Assembly: GCF_900100115.1 (NCBI RefSeq)
Contig: NZ_FNKL01000004.1
Coordinates: forward strand, 496,001-560,000
Direction: 5' to 3'
DNA from: Chryseobacterium soldanellicola
GTDB lineage: Bacteria > Bacteroidota > Bacteroidia > Flavobacteriales > Weeksellaceae
DNA length: 64,000 bases
Below, piece after piece: positions 25,591-34,399 of this stretch. Both the position numbers and the translations under genes were made by a program. Each line of letters opens with the position of its first letter. The stretch's first letter is position 1. The notes beneath the pieces are model-generated. The model was not told the DNA's origin. It did not search any database and saw only the letters and a program-made list of their open reading frames with translations.

Positions 25591-25703
25591 ATAGACACGT
25601 GAGTGTGGAAGAATTAGATAATAATAATTTCAATGATAGTTAACGAAAATTGTTGATATTTTTCGTAGTTTCAAAGAAAATATAAAAAATAAACCAAGTT
25701 TTG

Positions 25704-27650
25704 ATGAATTCGGTGAAAACCTATACACTTTTTACAGACCATGATATTTACCTTTTCAAAGAAGGTAGACATTATAAGCTATATGACAAGTTTGGTGCAC
25801 ATTCTGTAGAAAAAGACGGGGTAAAAGGGGTTTATTTTTCGGTTTGGGCTCCAAATGCGAAAAAAGTTTCAGTAATAGGTAATTTTAACAATTGGAACCA
25901 TAAAGATCATATTCTGTATCCCCGATGGGACGAATCGGGGATTTGGGAAGGATTTATTGCGGGATTAACCTGGGGAACATTGTATAAATACGCTGTTGAG
26001 ACAGCTCATGGCGAAATTTTAGAAAAAAGTGATCCTTATGCATTAAGCTGGGAACAAAATTTACAGGCGGCGTCTTTGGTTTCTACGACCTGGTACGAAT
26101 GGGATGATAAAGAATGGCTTGAAAACCGTTGGAAAGTGAACAGTTTGAAAGCTCCTCTTTCGGTTTATGAACTGCATTTGGGTTCCTGGGTAAGAGAAAT
26201 TGATGCTCCCAAGCAATTTTTAAATTATAGGGATATTGCCAAAAAATTGGTTCCTTATATCAAAGAAATGGGCTTTACCCATGTAGAATTCATGCCCGTG
26301 ATGGAATATCCGTACGATCCGAGCTGGGGGTACCAGATTACAGGATTTTATGCGGCGACATCGCGCTTCGGCTCGCCACAGGATTTAATGTTTTTGATTA
26401 ATGAGCTGCATAAAAACGGCATCGGCGTTATTCTAGACTGGGTTCCTTCCCATTTTCCGGGTGATGCGAATGGTTTGCATCGTTTTGACGGTTCTTTTTT
26501 ATACGAGCATGAAGATCCGAGAAAAGGTTTTCATCCCGATTGGAAGTCCTATATTTTCAATTACGGAAGAAATGAAGTGAAATCTTTTTTAATTTCAAAT
26601 GCCATGTTCTGGCTGGAAAGGTACCATGTTGACGGATTGCGTGTGGATGCCGTAACTTCAATGCTTCACCTCGATTATTCAAGAAATGAAGGCGAATGGG
26701 AACCCAATATGTACGGTGGAAACGTAAATCTTGAAGCAAAAGCTTTTTTACAGGAATTCAATACTGCTGTTTATAAAGAATTTGGAGATAATATTATCAC
26801 AATTGCCGAGGAAAGCTCAGATTTTCCGATGCTTACAAAACCCGTTCACGCAGGCGGGGTAGGTTTTGGAATGAAATGGATGATGGGATGGATGCACGAT
26901 ACATTGGATTATTTTAAAGAAGATTCCGCCAACAGAAAATTTCATCACCATAAGCTGACCTTTGCCTCAATGTATATGTATAATGAAAATTATATGATGC
27001 CATTATCACACGATGAGGTCGTTCACGGAAAAGCAAGTCTTATCTATAAAATGAGAGGCGATGAATGGCAGAAATTTGCAAATCTCCGCGCGCTGTATGT
27101 GTATATGTTTACGCATCCCGGCGCGAAACTTCTTTTTATGGGAGATGAATTCGGGCAGACAAGCGAATGGAATTTTACCCAAAGCCTGGACTGGCATTTG
27201 CTGGAATATCCCGTGCATAAAGGATTGCAGACATTAGTCAAAGATTTAAATCATATATACCGGTATGAAGCTGCATTTTATGAAAATCAGTTTGATCCAA
27301 GCGGTTTTGAATGGGTTGAAGCTGATGATGTGGAAAACTCAGTTTACATTTATTTAAGGAAAGGCAAAAAACGGGACGATGTTTGTATGGTAATTTTAAA
27401 TTTAACACCAAGAGTTTTGGATTATAAAATCGGAGTAAATGCAGGAACCCAATGGGAAGTGATTTTTAATTCTGATGACGAAAAATATAGCGGAAGCGGT
27501 GTAAAATCTGAAATTTTCCTTGAAAAAAATGAAGAATGGATGAATCATCCGAAATCGATAAGCATTAATTTGCCACCCCTTGCCGGAATTATTTTAAGGC
27601 AAAAGAAAGATAAGAAGTATAAATTACATAGAATTAAGCACAAAAGATAA
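25704..27650 (+). CDS. glgB: 1,4-alpha-glucan branching enzyme
   Basis: About 648 residues, GH13. It cuts alpha-1,4 chains and rejoins them as alpha-1,6 branches in glycogen. Order: CBM48 (about 30-125, FSVWAPNAKKVSVIGNFNNWNHKD), catalytic barrel with GLRVDAVTSML (nucleophile D), TIAEESSDFP (acid E), PLSHDEVVHG (third D), then a beta C-domain. I start at the ATG at 25704, one codon after a TTG that opens the frame. Shorter than E. coli GlgB, lacking its extra N-terminal domain. Head of the glycogen operon; glgA follows after 5 nt. Confidence 0.97.
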   Translation: MNSVKTYTLFTDHDIYLFKEGRHYKLYDKFGAHSVEKDGVKGVYFSVWAPNAKKVSVIGNFNNWNHKDHILYPRWDESGIWEGFIAGLTWGTLYKYAVETAHGEILEKSDPYALSWEQNLQAASLVSTTWYEWDDKEWLENRWKVNSLKAPLSVYELHLGSWVREIDAPKQFLNYRDIAKKLVPYIKEMGFTHVEFMPVMEYPYDPSWGYQITGFYAATSRFGSPQDLMFLINELHKNGIGVILDWVPSHFPGDANGLHRFDGSFLYEHEDPRKGFHPDWKSYIFNYGRNEVKSFLISNAMFWLERYHVDGLRVDAVTSMLHLDYSRNEGEWEPNMYGGNVNLEAKAFLQEFNTAVYKEFGDNIITIAEESSDFPMLTKPVHAGGVGFGMKWMMGWMHDTLDYFKEDSANRKFHHHKLTFASMYMYNENYMMPLSHDEVVHGKASLIYKMRGDEWQKFANLRALYVYMFTHPGAKLLFMGDEFGQTSEWNFTQSLDWHLLEYPVHKGLQTLVKDLNHIYRYEAAFYENQFDPSGFEWVEADDVENSVYIYLRKGKKRDDVCMVILNLTPRVLDYKIGVNAGTQWEVIFNSDDEKYSGSGVKSEIFLEKNEEWMNHPKSISINLPPLAGIILRQKKDKKYKLHRIKHKR

Positions 27651-27655
27651 AAAAA

Positions 27656-29062
27656 ATGATTGTTTATCATCTAAGCACGGAATGTTATCCGATAGCTAAA
27701 GTAGGAGGTTTAGCAGATGTCGTAGGAGCTTTGCCGAAATATCAAAATAAAATAAAAGGCGTTGATGCTAAGGTTGTTATGCCTTTTTATAATAAACCTT
27801 TTGTTCGTGAGCATGAGTTTGACACAGTTTTTGATGGCTTCATTCATCAAAGAGGAAACATGCTTCAGGTACAGGTTTTGAAGGAGAAAAGTGATGTTTT
27901 GGGTTTTGAATTATTTATGGTCAGAATTCCCGGACTTTTAGACCGAGATAATCCTTACGGTTATCAGGATGAGAATTATCAGTTTCTGGCTTTTCAGCAT
28001 GGCGTTTTGCATTGGCTGAGCGCGATGGAAATTCGTCCGGATGTATTGCATTGCCATGATTATCATACAGGATTAGTTCCTTTTATGATTGAATATTGCC
28101 CGGAATTTGCTTATTTAAAAGGTGTAAAAACAATCGGAACCATTCATAACGGTGAATATCAGGGAATGATGAGCTGGGAAATGGCGAATTATATGCCTGC
28201 TTTTGATTCGTATAAATGGGGAATGATAGATTGGAACGGGCTGATAAATCCTCTGGCAAGCATGATTAAATGCTCGACAGCTTTTACAACAGTCTCAGAA
28301 GGTTATCTGGAAGAACTTTTTATAAGTTTCAGAGGTCTGGAAAGCTTGGTTCGACAGGAATTCAGCAAAGCCTACGGAATTATCAATGGTATTGATACAG
28401 AAGTCTGGGATCCCAAAACCGATCCAATGCTTGATTTTAATTTTAATAGTAAAAATGCCATTGCCCAGAAAAAGAAAAATAAAGAAAAGCTCTGTAAAGA
28501 ATATGGGTTGAAGCCTGAGCTTCCGTTATTTGCTTTTATCGGAAGGTTTGCAACTGAAAAAGGAGCAGATTTACTGCCGGATGTAGTCTGGAAAAGCATT
28601 AAACAAAGCTTTGGAGCTTTAAACATCATGATTTTAGGCTCAGGAAACACGTATATTGAAGATAAGCTGAAAGAATACGATTATACGTACTCCAATTTTG
28701 CACTGGATTTAGGCTATAAAGAGCATCTTTCACATAAAATTTATGCTTCGGCAGACTTTTTATTAATGCCTTCAAGGGTTGAGCCCTGCGGATTAAATCA
28801 GATGTATTCAATGCGGTACGGAACAATTCCCGTCGTGCGATATACAGGAGGTTTGAGAGATACTGTAGAGGATATTTCGACAGGCGGGGCAGGATTAAAT
28901 TTTACTTATGCCGGAGTAGATGATATTGTACATGCAATGAACAGAGGATTAAGTATTTATAACGAAAAAAATATCATGGAAAATCTCATTCATGCCAATA
29001 TGAATTTTGATTTTGCCTGGGAGAAATCCGCAGAAAAATATATAGCTTTATATAATAATTAA
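27656..29062 (+). CDS. glgA: Glycogen synthase (GT5)
   Basis: 468 residues. It transfers glucose from ADP-glucose to the growing alpha-1,4 chain. The ADP-glucose site appears at the start as AKVGGLADVVGALPK (KxGGL motif); the C-terminal domain holds FIGRFATEKGADLLPD and the signature SRVEPCGLNQMYSMRYGTIPVVRYTGGLRDTV with the catalytic glutamate. No fused domains. It is 5 nt after glgB and 20 nt before glgC, so one transcript is expected. Confidence 0.97.
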   Translation: MIVYHLSTECYPIAKVGGLADVVGALPKYQNKIKGVDAKVVMPFYNKPFVREHEFDTVFDGFIHQRGNMLQVQVLKEKSDVLGFELFMVRIPGLLDRDNPYGYQDENYQFLAFQHGVLHWLSAMEIRPDVLHCHDYHTGLVPFMIEYCPEFAYLKGVKTIGTIHNGEYQGMMSWEMANYMPAFDSYKWGMIDWNGLINPLASMIKCSTAFTTVSEGYLEELFISFRGLESLVRQEFSKAYGIINGIDTEVWDPKTDPMLDFNFNSKNAIAQKKKNKEKLCKEYGLKPELPLFAFIGRFATEKGADLLPDVVWKSIKQSFGALNIMILGSGNTYIEDKLKEYDYTYSNFALDLGYKEHLSHKIYASADFLLMPSRVEPCGLNQMYSMRYGTIPVVRYTGGLRDTVEDISTGGAGLNFTYAGVDDIVHAMNRGLSIYNEKNIMENLIHANMNFDFAWEKSAEKYIALYNN

Positions 29063-29082
29063 GTAAAAACGCAACATAATTT

Positions 29083-30351
29083 ATGAATCGCAATGTAATT
29101 TCCATTGTTTTGGGAGGAGGAAGAGGCACAAGACTTTTTCCGTTGACGTACACAAGATCAAAACCGGCTGTTCCCATCGCGGGAAAATACAGATTGGTAG
29201 ATATTCCTATTTCAAATTGCCTGAACTCGGGGCTGAATAAAATCCTGGTTCTTACACAGTTTAATTCGGCATCATTAAATTCACATATCAAAAACTCTTA
29301 TCATTTTGATATCTTCAGTAAAGGTTTTGTAGATATTTTAGCTGCTGAGCAGAATGTGGAAAACGAAAGCTGGTATCAGGGAACTGCCGATGCAGTGCGC
29401 CAGTCGATGAAACACCTTGAAAAGTATGATTATGACTATATTTTAATTCTTTCCGGCGATCAGCTATATCAGATGGATTTCAGGGAAATGCTGAATTTCC
29501 ATATCGAAAAAGGGGGTGATGTAACGATAGCAACGATTCCCGTAAATGCAAAGGATGCCACAGGTTTCGGTATTTTAAGCTCTGATGATGAAGGAAATAT
29601 CACTTCTTTTGTTGAAAAGCCAGGCTATGATATTCTGGATGGCTTAAAATCCGAAGTTTCCGAAGACAATAAGCACGCAGGAAAAGAATATCTTGCTTCT
29701 ATGGGAATTTACATTTTTACGAAAAGTATTCTTAAAAAAATGTTTGATGACGGGGCAGGTGATGATTTCGGAAAAGACATCATTCCAAACTCGATCGGAA
29801 AATATACAACATTAAGCTATCAGTTTGAAGGATATTGGACGGACATCGGAACGATCGAATCTTTTTATGAAGCAAATATTGATCTTTGCCAGGATTTTCC
29901 TCAGTTTAATCTTTTCTCATCTTCACCGATTTATACAAGAGCGAGAATGTTGCCGCCGTCAAAAATCAACGGATCTTATGTAAGTAAGGCTGTTTTTGGT
30001 GACGGATGCATTATTATGGCTGATAAAATCGAAAATTCGGTTATTGGAAACAGAACGAGAATCGATAAAGGGAGCACCATCGTAAATTCTTACGTAATGG
30101 GTGCTGATTTCTATCAAAATACCAAAGAAATTATCATTAATGACAGAAAAGGACGCCCTAACATGGGAATCGGGAAATATTGTTATATCGAAAAAGCAAT
30201 TTTAGATAAAAACTGCTATATCGGAGATAATGTAAGGATCATCGGAGGAAAACACCTTCAGGACGGCGATTTTGGAACACATTCAATCCAGGACGGAATT
30301 GTTGTTGTAAAAAAAGATGCAGTGATACTTCCCGGAACTCATATTGGGTAA
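29083..30351 (+). CDS. glgC: Glucose-1-phosphate adenylyltransferase
   Basis: 422 residues. Makes ADP-glucose from ATP and glucose-1-phosphate, the controlled step of glycogen synthesis. N-terminal nucleotidyltransferase with GGGRGTRLFPLT (about 9-20) and KPAVPIAGKYRLVDIPISNCLNSG; substrate site in SFVEKP and YWTDIGTIESFYEAN. The C-terminal third is a left-handed beta-helix with hexapeptides, usually carrying allosteric sites. Last gene of the operon. Confidence 0.97.
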   Translation: MNRNVISIVLGGGRGTRLFPLTYTRSKPAVPIAGKYRLVDIPISNCLNSGLNKILVLTQFNSASLNSHIKNSYHFDIFSKGFVDILAAEQNVENESWYQGTADAVRQSMKHLEKYDYDYILILSGDQLYQMDFREMLNFHIEKGGDVTIATIPVNAKDATGFGILSSDDEGNITSFVEKPGYDILDGLKSEVSEDNKHAGKEYLASMGIYIFTKSILKKMFDDGAGDDFGKDIIPNSIGKYTTLSYQFEGYWTDIGTIESFYEANIDLCQDFPQFNLFSSSPIYTRARMLPPSKINGSYVSKAVFGDGCIIMADKIENSVIGNRTRIDKGSTIVNSYVMGADFYQNTKEIIINDRKGRPNMGIGKYCYIEKAILDKNCYIGDNVRIIGGKHLQDGDFGTHSIQDGIVVVKKDAVILPGTHIG

Positions 30352-30380
30352 TTGGATTTGAGAGTTTTAGGGTTTGAGTG

Positions 30381-30425
30381 CGCTGTCATTCTGAATGAAG
30401 TGAATGTGGAGTGAAGAATATATTC
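30381..30425. repeat. Dispersed intergenic repeat
   Basis: Related to but not identical with the element at 1453-1540 (TGTCATTCTGAATGAAGTGAA start). Lies just after glgC. Confidence 0.4.
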
Positions 30426-30437
30426 GTTATAAATAAA

Positions 30438-30470
30438 AAAAGGTAGCTCATTTAAGTTACCTTTTCTTAT
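30438..30470 (+). terminator. Terminator of glgBAC
   Basis: 11-bp stem (30438-30448 with 30455-30465, one G-U pair) followed by a T-rich tract. Confidence 0.75.
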
Positions 30471-30558
30471 TTAACTATTACAGGGAAATCTTATTAATCA
30501 GGTTACAATTATAAAAGTAGAAAAAATAATCACTTTAATGTGATGAAATAATTTTTTA

Positions 30559-30566
30559 TATATTTG
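30559..30566 (+). promoter_or_regulatory. -7 promoter box (TATATTTG) of the JAMM-like lipoprotein gene
   Basis: TAnnTTTG match 22 nt before the ATG at 30589; no TTG at -33. Confidence 0.45.
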
Positions 30567-30588
30567 AGAACTAAAAAAAACAAAACAA

Positions 30589-31911
30589 ATGAGAGAAAAA
30601 ACTATTCTCAGGCTATTTTTATTAATAGTCTTAAGTATTTCACTGTATTCCTGTGTTCACGATGAAATTTCTTCATCATCCGATCCTTATTCAAAAGAAT
30701 ATAGTTCCAAAAGTCCTGTTAAAGAAGACGAGGTGTACATCAAAAATGTAATGAAAGTTTTTGAACAGTATGGTAACAAAGATTATTTTGCCAATAATTT
30801 TGGTACTATCTCTTGGGATTATGCAGTAACGATGGGAACTCATGAAAGCTTTCTTGAAGTACCTGTCATAAAAAATAATAAAGTAAACCTTGTTCTTTTC
30901 GTTTATAAAGAGGGGAACAGAATCTTTTTTAAAAGAAAAGACGAAGAAGACTCGAAGCAATTTTTTAATGCCTTAGTTTTTAATGATAGAAAGAATCTTA
31001 AAAATGCAACAGTAAACAATTCTTTAAGTGATAAAGGCGGTTGTATTTCTATGACAATCACTTGGACTTGGACAAATGAGGACGGTAGCGCAGGACCTAC
31101 TTATACATTTGTTACAATGGGTTGTTTACCTTCTGGTCCTTCATTGCCATGTCAGGCTATAGATGAAAATGCAAATTGCGGTGGTTCTACCGGAGGTAAC
31201 ACAGGAGGTGGATCATCATCTGGCGGAGGTGGTGGTGGTTATCCGTATCCCCAAACCCCACAGACTCCCTGTGACAAAGTATTAGATGTATTATCAAAAC
31301 CGGGTGTACAACCAAAAATTAAGGAATTAAAGGATCAGTCTACACAAGGCGGTGAAAAAGGTGTGAAATTTAAAATTGATGGCACTCCTTCGCCGACAAT
31401 AACAGGTGGAGCTCATAGTGTGAATCTAGGAGATAAGACAGGATACACTGGAGGTTATCATAATCATACACCTACTGGAATTCCAATGCTTTCACCACCT
31501 GATATAGACCAATTACTAGGTTTTGCAAGAGCTCAGCCAACATCTAACCCAACTAATGTAAATAATGCTTATTTGGGAATGATTGCTCCTAATGGCATGC
31601 ATTATGTTATTTGGTTCAACGGAACTTATCAAGATGCTATTAAGACTTTTTCGCAGGATGATTTAGATGTATTCGGTGAAGATTATAGAGAGTTAGCTAG
31701 TGATCTAACTACACCATTACTATACGGACAAACTTATAGAAATAGTGACGGTTCAATAAATAACTTGGGCGTAGAAAAATTATTTTTTACAACTTTGAAA
31801 AAAATGGGATTGGAAGGAAAGGTTAATTTACAAAGAATCGAAGATAATGGAATAATACAAAATATAAATTTGGACAGTAATAATACTCCGAATGCAGTAC
31901 CTTGTTCTTAA
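30589..31911 (+). CDS. Secreted lipoprotein with JAMM/MPN-like C-terminal motif
   Basis: 440 residues, three parts. (1) Lipoprotein signal peptide with lipobox SLYSC, acylated at C22. (2) N-terminal domain (about 45-135: VMKVFEQYGNKDYFANNFGTISWDYAV...LVFNDRK), a type common in Flavobacteriia surface proteins. (3) After a Cys-rich and Gly/Ser linker (about 195-225, GGGSSSGGGGGG), a C-terminal domain with H291-x-H293-x8-S302-x2-D305, close to the JAMM zinc motif HxHPx7SxxD, plus a candidate glutamate E256. The extra spacer residue and T in place of P are deviations. Modular leader-linker-enzyme layout and following small secreted genes resemble polymorphic effector loci. Function is inferred. 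Confidence 0.65.
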   Translation: MREKTILRLFLLIVLSISLYSCVHDEISSSSDPYSKEYSSKSPVKEDEVYIKNVMKVFEQYGNKDYFANNFGTISWDYAVTMGTHESFLEVPVIKNNKVNLVLFVYKEGNRIFFKRKDEEDSKQFFNALVFNDRKNLKNATVNNSLSDKGGCISMTITWTWTNEDGSAGPTYTFVTMGCLPSGPSLPCQAIDENANCGGSTGGNTGGGSSSGGGGGGYPYPQTPQTPCDKVLDVLSKPGVQPKIKELKDQSTQGGEKGVKFKIDGTPSPTITGGAHSVNLGDKTGYTGGYHNHTPTGIPMLSPPDIDQLLGFARAQPTSNPTNVNNAYLGMIAPNGMHYVIWFNGTYQDAIKTFSQDDLDVFGEDYRELASDLTTPLLYGQTYRNSDGSINNLGVEKLFFTTLKKMGLEGKVNLQRIEDNGIIQNINLDSNNTPNAVPCS

Positions 31912-31929
31912 ATTAATAAAAATTACAAT

Positions 31930-32499
31930 ATGATAAATTTTAAAAATATTATACTATTCAGCTTTATTACATCTATTACGTGTTGTAAAGCACAAACGCA
32001 AACATTGCCATTAAATACAGGAGTATTAGACATACCTCAAAATGCATATGTTAAAGACTTAAATAATGAACTAACTCCATATGTTGGTACTTATAAGGCA
32101 AGCTTTCAAGGAAAAGAAATAACATTGTATATTACTAAAGAAGAAAATAAATTAGTGAAAAGGGCTAATCAACAATTTTATAGAGATGCTTTGGTGGTAA
32201 AATATATAGTTAAAAACTCGGCGGGAACTACTTTACAAGATACAAAGAATAATAATCTACCTAAAATTTATATTTATAGTACTAAAATGAAATCACAAAA
32301 TTCGGTAGTGTTTATCTATAGTGGTACTAATTGCCGTGTAGGTTGGGGGGATATTTACTTGACAAAAGTTAACTCAACACAAATTTCTTGGGAATATCGT
32401 CCTGACGATATTATCCTTGAAAACAGTAAATGCCCCCCTGGAACAGATATAAATATTTATCTTCCAGAGACAAAAGATTTAATTTTTACAAAGCAATAA
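31930..32499 (+). CDS. Small secreted protein, DUF6705-like (paralogue 1)
   Basis: 189 residues, begins 18 nt after the JAMM-like lipoprotein gene. Signal peptide ends near SITCCKAQ (about residue 22); the CC could be a lipobox. The mature part starts QTLPLNTGVLDIPQNAYVKDLNNELTPYVGTYKASF, then LYITKEENK and a beta-rich body with the pattern YRDALVVKY and C-terminal LIFTKQ. The next gene encodes a paralogue. The opening matches what I recall of DUF6705 proteins in Chryseobacterium, often near secreted modular toxins. An immunity or partner role is inference. Confidence 0.6.
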   Translation: MINFKNIILFSFITSITCCKAQTQTLPLNTGVLDIPQNAYVKDLNNELTPYVGTYKASFQGKEITLYITKEENKLVKRANQQFYRDALVVKYIVKNSAGTTLQDTKNNNLPKIYIYSTKMKSQNSVVFIYSGTNCRVGWGDIYLTKVNSTQISWEYRPDDIILENSKCPPGTDINIYLPETKDLIFTKQ

Positions 32500-32536
32500 C
32501 GTAAAGCATCTTGCAAGCTTTTTCAAATAATGAGAT

Positions 32537-33103
32537 ATGAAAAATATATTTTTATTCACATTATTGGGAGGAACGCTTTTCTGTAAAGCACAACAAATTC
32601 TTCCCCTAACTACTATGAATAATGAGCTTTCCCTAAATTCTTATATAAAAGATTTAGATAATCAACTTCCTGCATTTGAAGGGATATGGAAGGGAATTTC
32701 AAATAATAAAACATTTACTATTGTTTTCAAAAAAGTGAAATATTATGATACACTTTCACAAAAAAATCCGTACTACAAAGATATGCTTTGGGGTAAGTTT
32801 CAAGTAAAAGACTTAGATGGTAAAACTCTTTTTGATAATCTTTCCATTGAAGATAATTATTCAAAAATACAAGGTATGCATATTTATCCTAGTGGAAAGT
32901 ACGAGTTAATGTATATTGATCAAGATTTATGCAATAAAGTAGGCCTTATTATGATTGGATTTACAGATTCTTCAAAGAAAGAATTAAAGTTTAAATATAA
33001 AGATTATCCACAAAACTTAGATCCTAAGTGTTTTTATTATGGTAAACCTGTTGATCAACAACCAGATCCATTACCCAAAGAAATTATTCTAGTAAAACAA
33101 TAA
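32537..33103 (+). CDS. Small secreted protein, DUF6705-like (paralogue 2)
   Basis: 188 residues, 37 nt after its paralogue. Signal peptide MKNIFLFTLLGGTLFCKAQQ, with a cysteine at position 16 that could be a lipobox. The shared blocks are LPL-T, (V/I)KDL(N/D)N(E/Q)L, Y(R/K)D(A/M)L and the final (F/L)(T/V)KQ; the body otherwise differs strongly, so the pair is an old duplication. Three cysteines (C16 aside) lie near the C-terminal half. Same operon as the lipoprotein; no function known. Confidence 0.6.
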   Translation: MKNIFLFTLLGGTLFCKAQQILPLTTMNNELSLNSYIKDLDNQLPAFEGIWKGISNNKTFTIVFKKVKYYDTLSQKNPYYKDMLWGKFQVKDLDGKTLFDNLSIEDNYSKIQGMHIYPSGKYELMYIDQDLCNKVGLIMIGFTDSSKKELKFKYKDYPQNLDPKCFYYGKPVDQQPDPLPKEIILVKQ

Positions 33104-33185
33104 TGTAAATCTTCCAAATGGAGTTTTTTATTTTCTGGATACAAATCTCATATTTAATTTTTACTAAGCAATAAAAACATAATAC

Positions 33186-33215
33186 AAAGTGATCAATATA
33201 TTGGTCACTTTTTTT
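33186..33215 (+). terminator. Terminator of the lipoprotein operon
   Basis: 12-bp stem (33186-33197 with 33200-33211, one G-U pair, 2-nt loop) followed by T. It overlaps the -33 region of the next gene's promoter. Confidence 0.7.
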
Positions 33216-33231
33216 ATTTGTCTTACTTTTG
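33201..33231 (+). promoter_or_regulatory. Promoter of the SRPBCC gene (TTG-N20-TACTTTTG)
   Basis: -33 TTG at 33201-33203, -7 TACTTTTG at 33224-33231. The ATG at 33236 follows only 4 nt later, predicting a leaderless or nearly leaderless mRNA. Confidence 0.6.
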
Positions 33232-33235
33232 TGTG

Positions 33236-34276
33236 ATGCGTTTTTTTAAAATCATAGCGGTAATTGTTGTTTTGCTGGGAGGGGCTTATGCTGCTTCCAT
33301 GTATTATTTTGTGGATGAAAGCAAAAGTTTTAAGATTGAAAAAGAGATCGATTATCCTGTCGGGAAAGTTTTTAATCAGTTCAACAACCTGCAGAATTTC
33401 ACAAGATGGAATAATTTCTTTAAAAGCTCTCAATCGATTGATATTGATTACTATACACCTTACGAAGGACAGGGAAGTTCCATCAGTTATGTAGATCCGA
33501 AAAACGATACCGACGGTGAGATGTTCATCCGGTATGAAAACCCGAACAGAACCCTAAGATATCAGCTTTTTGAGAATAAAAATGAGAATCCGACCCTGGT
33601 TGATGTTAAATTTAAAGCCGTTTCCGCGCAGAAAACAAAAATCACGTGGACCGTTCATACTCCGAAATTATCTGTTTGGAAAAGAGTTGAAAATTTTTGG
33701 ACAGAAGATAAATTTGCCGAAAATATTGATAAAAGCATGGCCAATCTTAAAAATGTTTTAGGCAATAAGGTCGAAAAAGACAATCAGATGGCTGCCATAA
33801 AATACGACAGCTTAATGGTGGAAAATGAAGAAGCTAAATTATTATTGGGAATCAATGTAAGCACTTCCAATAAAAAAGACGCACTTTACAAAAATATTGT
33901 GATGAATTACAATAAAGTCTACAATTACATAACGATGGATTTAGGCAAAAAAGACGACGAATTCGGATATCCGATCCTGATGACAGATGCCGATAATTAC
34001 AAGGATAAAGAAGTATCTTATTTCCTTGGTGTGCCTTTGTCTAAAAAGTTTGGCGTTACAGATAACAACTTTAATTTCAGATCGGTAAACCCAACCCAGA
34101 ATTATGTAATGTACTACAAAGGAAGCTATGAAGGACGGGTAAAAGCCATTCAGCAGCTGATGCAAAAAGCGAAAAATGATGAAATGCGTTTCGGGGATAT
34201 TCGCCAGACTTTCATCGAACGCCCGACGGAGGGGCAGGATGTGAATATCAAGCTCTCTTTATCTGTCTTTAAGTAA
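33236..34276 (+). CDS. SRPBCC/START-like protein with GyrI-like C-terminal domain
   Basis: 347 residues. The frame opens upstream with a TTG at 33218 that lies before and through a promoter box, so the ATG at 33236 is preferred. One N-terminal membrane segment (FFKIIAVIVVLLGGAYAASMYYF) anchors the protein. Residues about 30-170 are a polyketide-cyclase/SRPBCC helix-grip domain (DYPVGKVFNQFNNLQNFTRWNNFF); residues about 190-345 look like a GyrI/SOUL-type effector-binding fold (DDEFGYPILMTDADNYKDKEVSYFLGVPL). Two small-ligand-binding folds in one membrane-anchored protein; ligand unknown. Confidence 0.75.
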   Translation: MRFFKIIAVIVVLLGGAYAASMYYFVDESKSFKIEKEIDYPVGKVFNQFNNLQNFTRWNNFFKSSQSIDIDYYTPYEGQGSSISYVDPKNDTDGEMFIRYENPNRTLRYQLFENKNENPTLVDVKFKAVSAQKTKITWTVHTPKLSVWKRVENFWTEDKFAENIDKSMANLKNVLGNKVEKDNQMAAIKYDSLMVENEEAKLLLGINVSTSNKKDALYKNIVMNYNKVYNYITMDLGKKDDEFGYPILMTDADNYKDKEVSYFLGVPLSKKFGVTDNNFNFRSVNPTQNYVMYYKGSYEGRVKAIQQLMQKAKNDEMRFGDIRQTFIERPTEGQDVNIKLSLSVFK

Positions 34277-34345
34277 ATTCATTACATTTATTTCTTTTAT
34301 AGTTTTTTTAATACTTTGAAACTCTTACAACTCGGTTTTTTTTAT

Positions 34346-34353
34346 TAAATTTG
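34346..34353 (+). promoter_or_regulatory. -7 promoter box (TAAATTTG) of sucA
   Basis: TAnnTTTG match 46 nt before the ATG at 34400; no TTG at -33. Confidence 0.4.
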
Positions 34354-34399
34354 AAGATTAATTCTACAAACAAAATTTAATAATAGATAAACTGTAATA

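Noticed and set aside
33218..33235. TTG start for the SRPBCC gene
   Set aside because: It lies before and across the -7 promoter box; the ATG at 33236 gives a normal membrane anchor.
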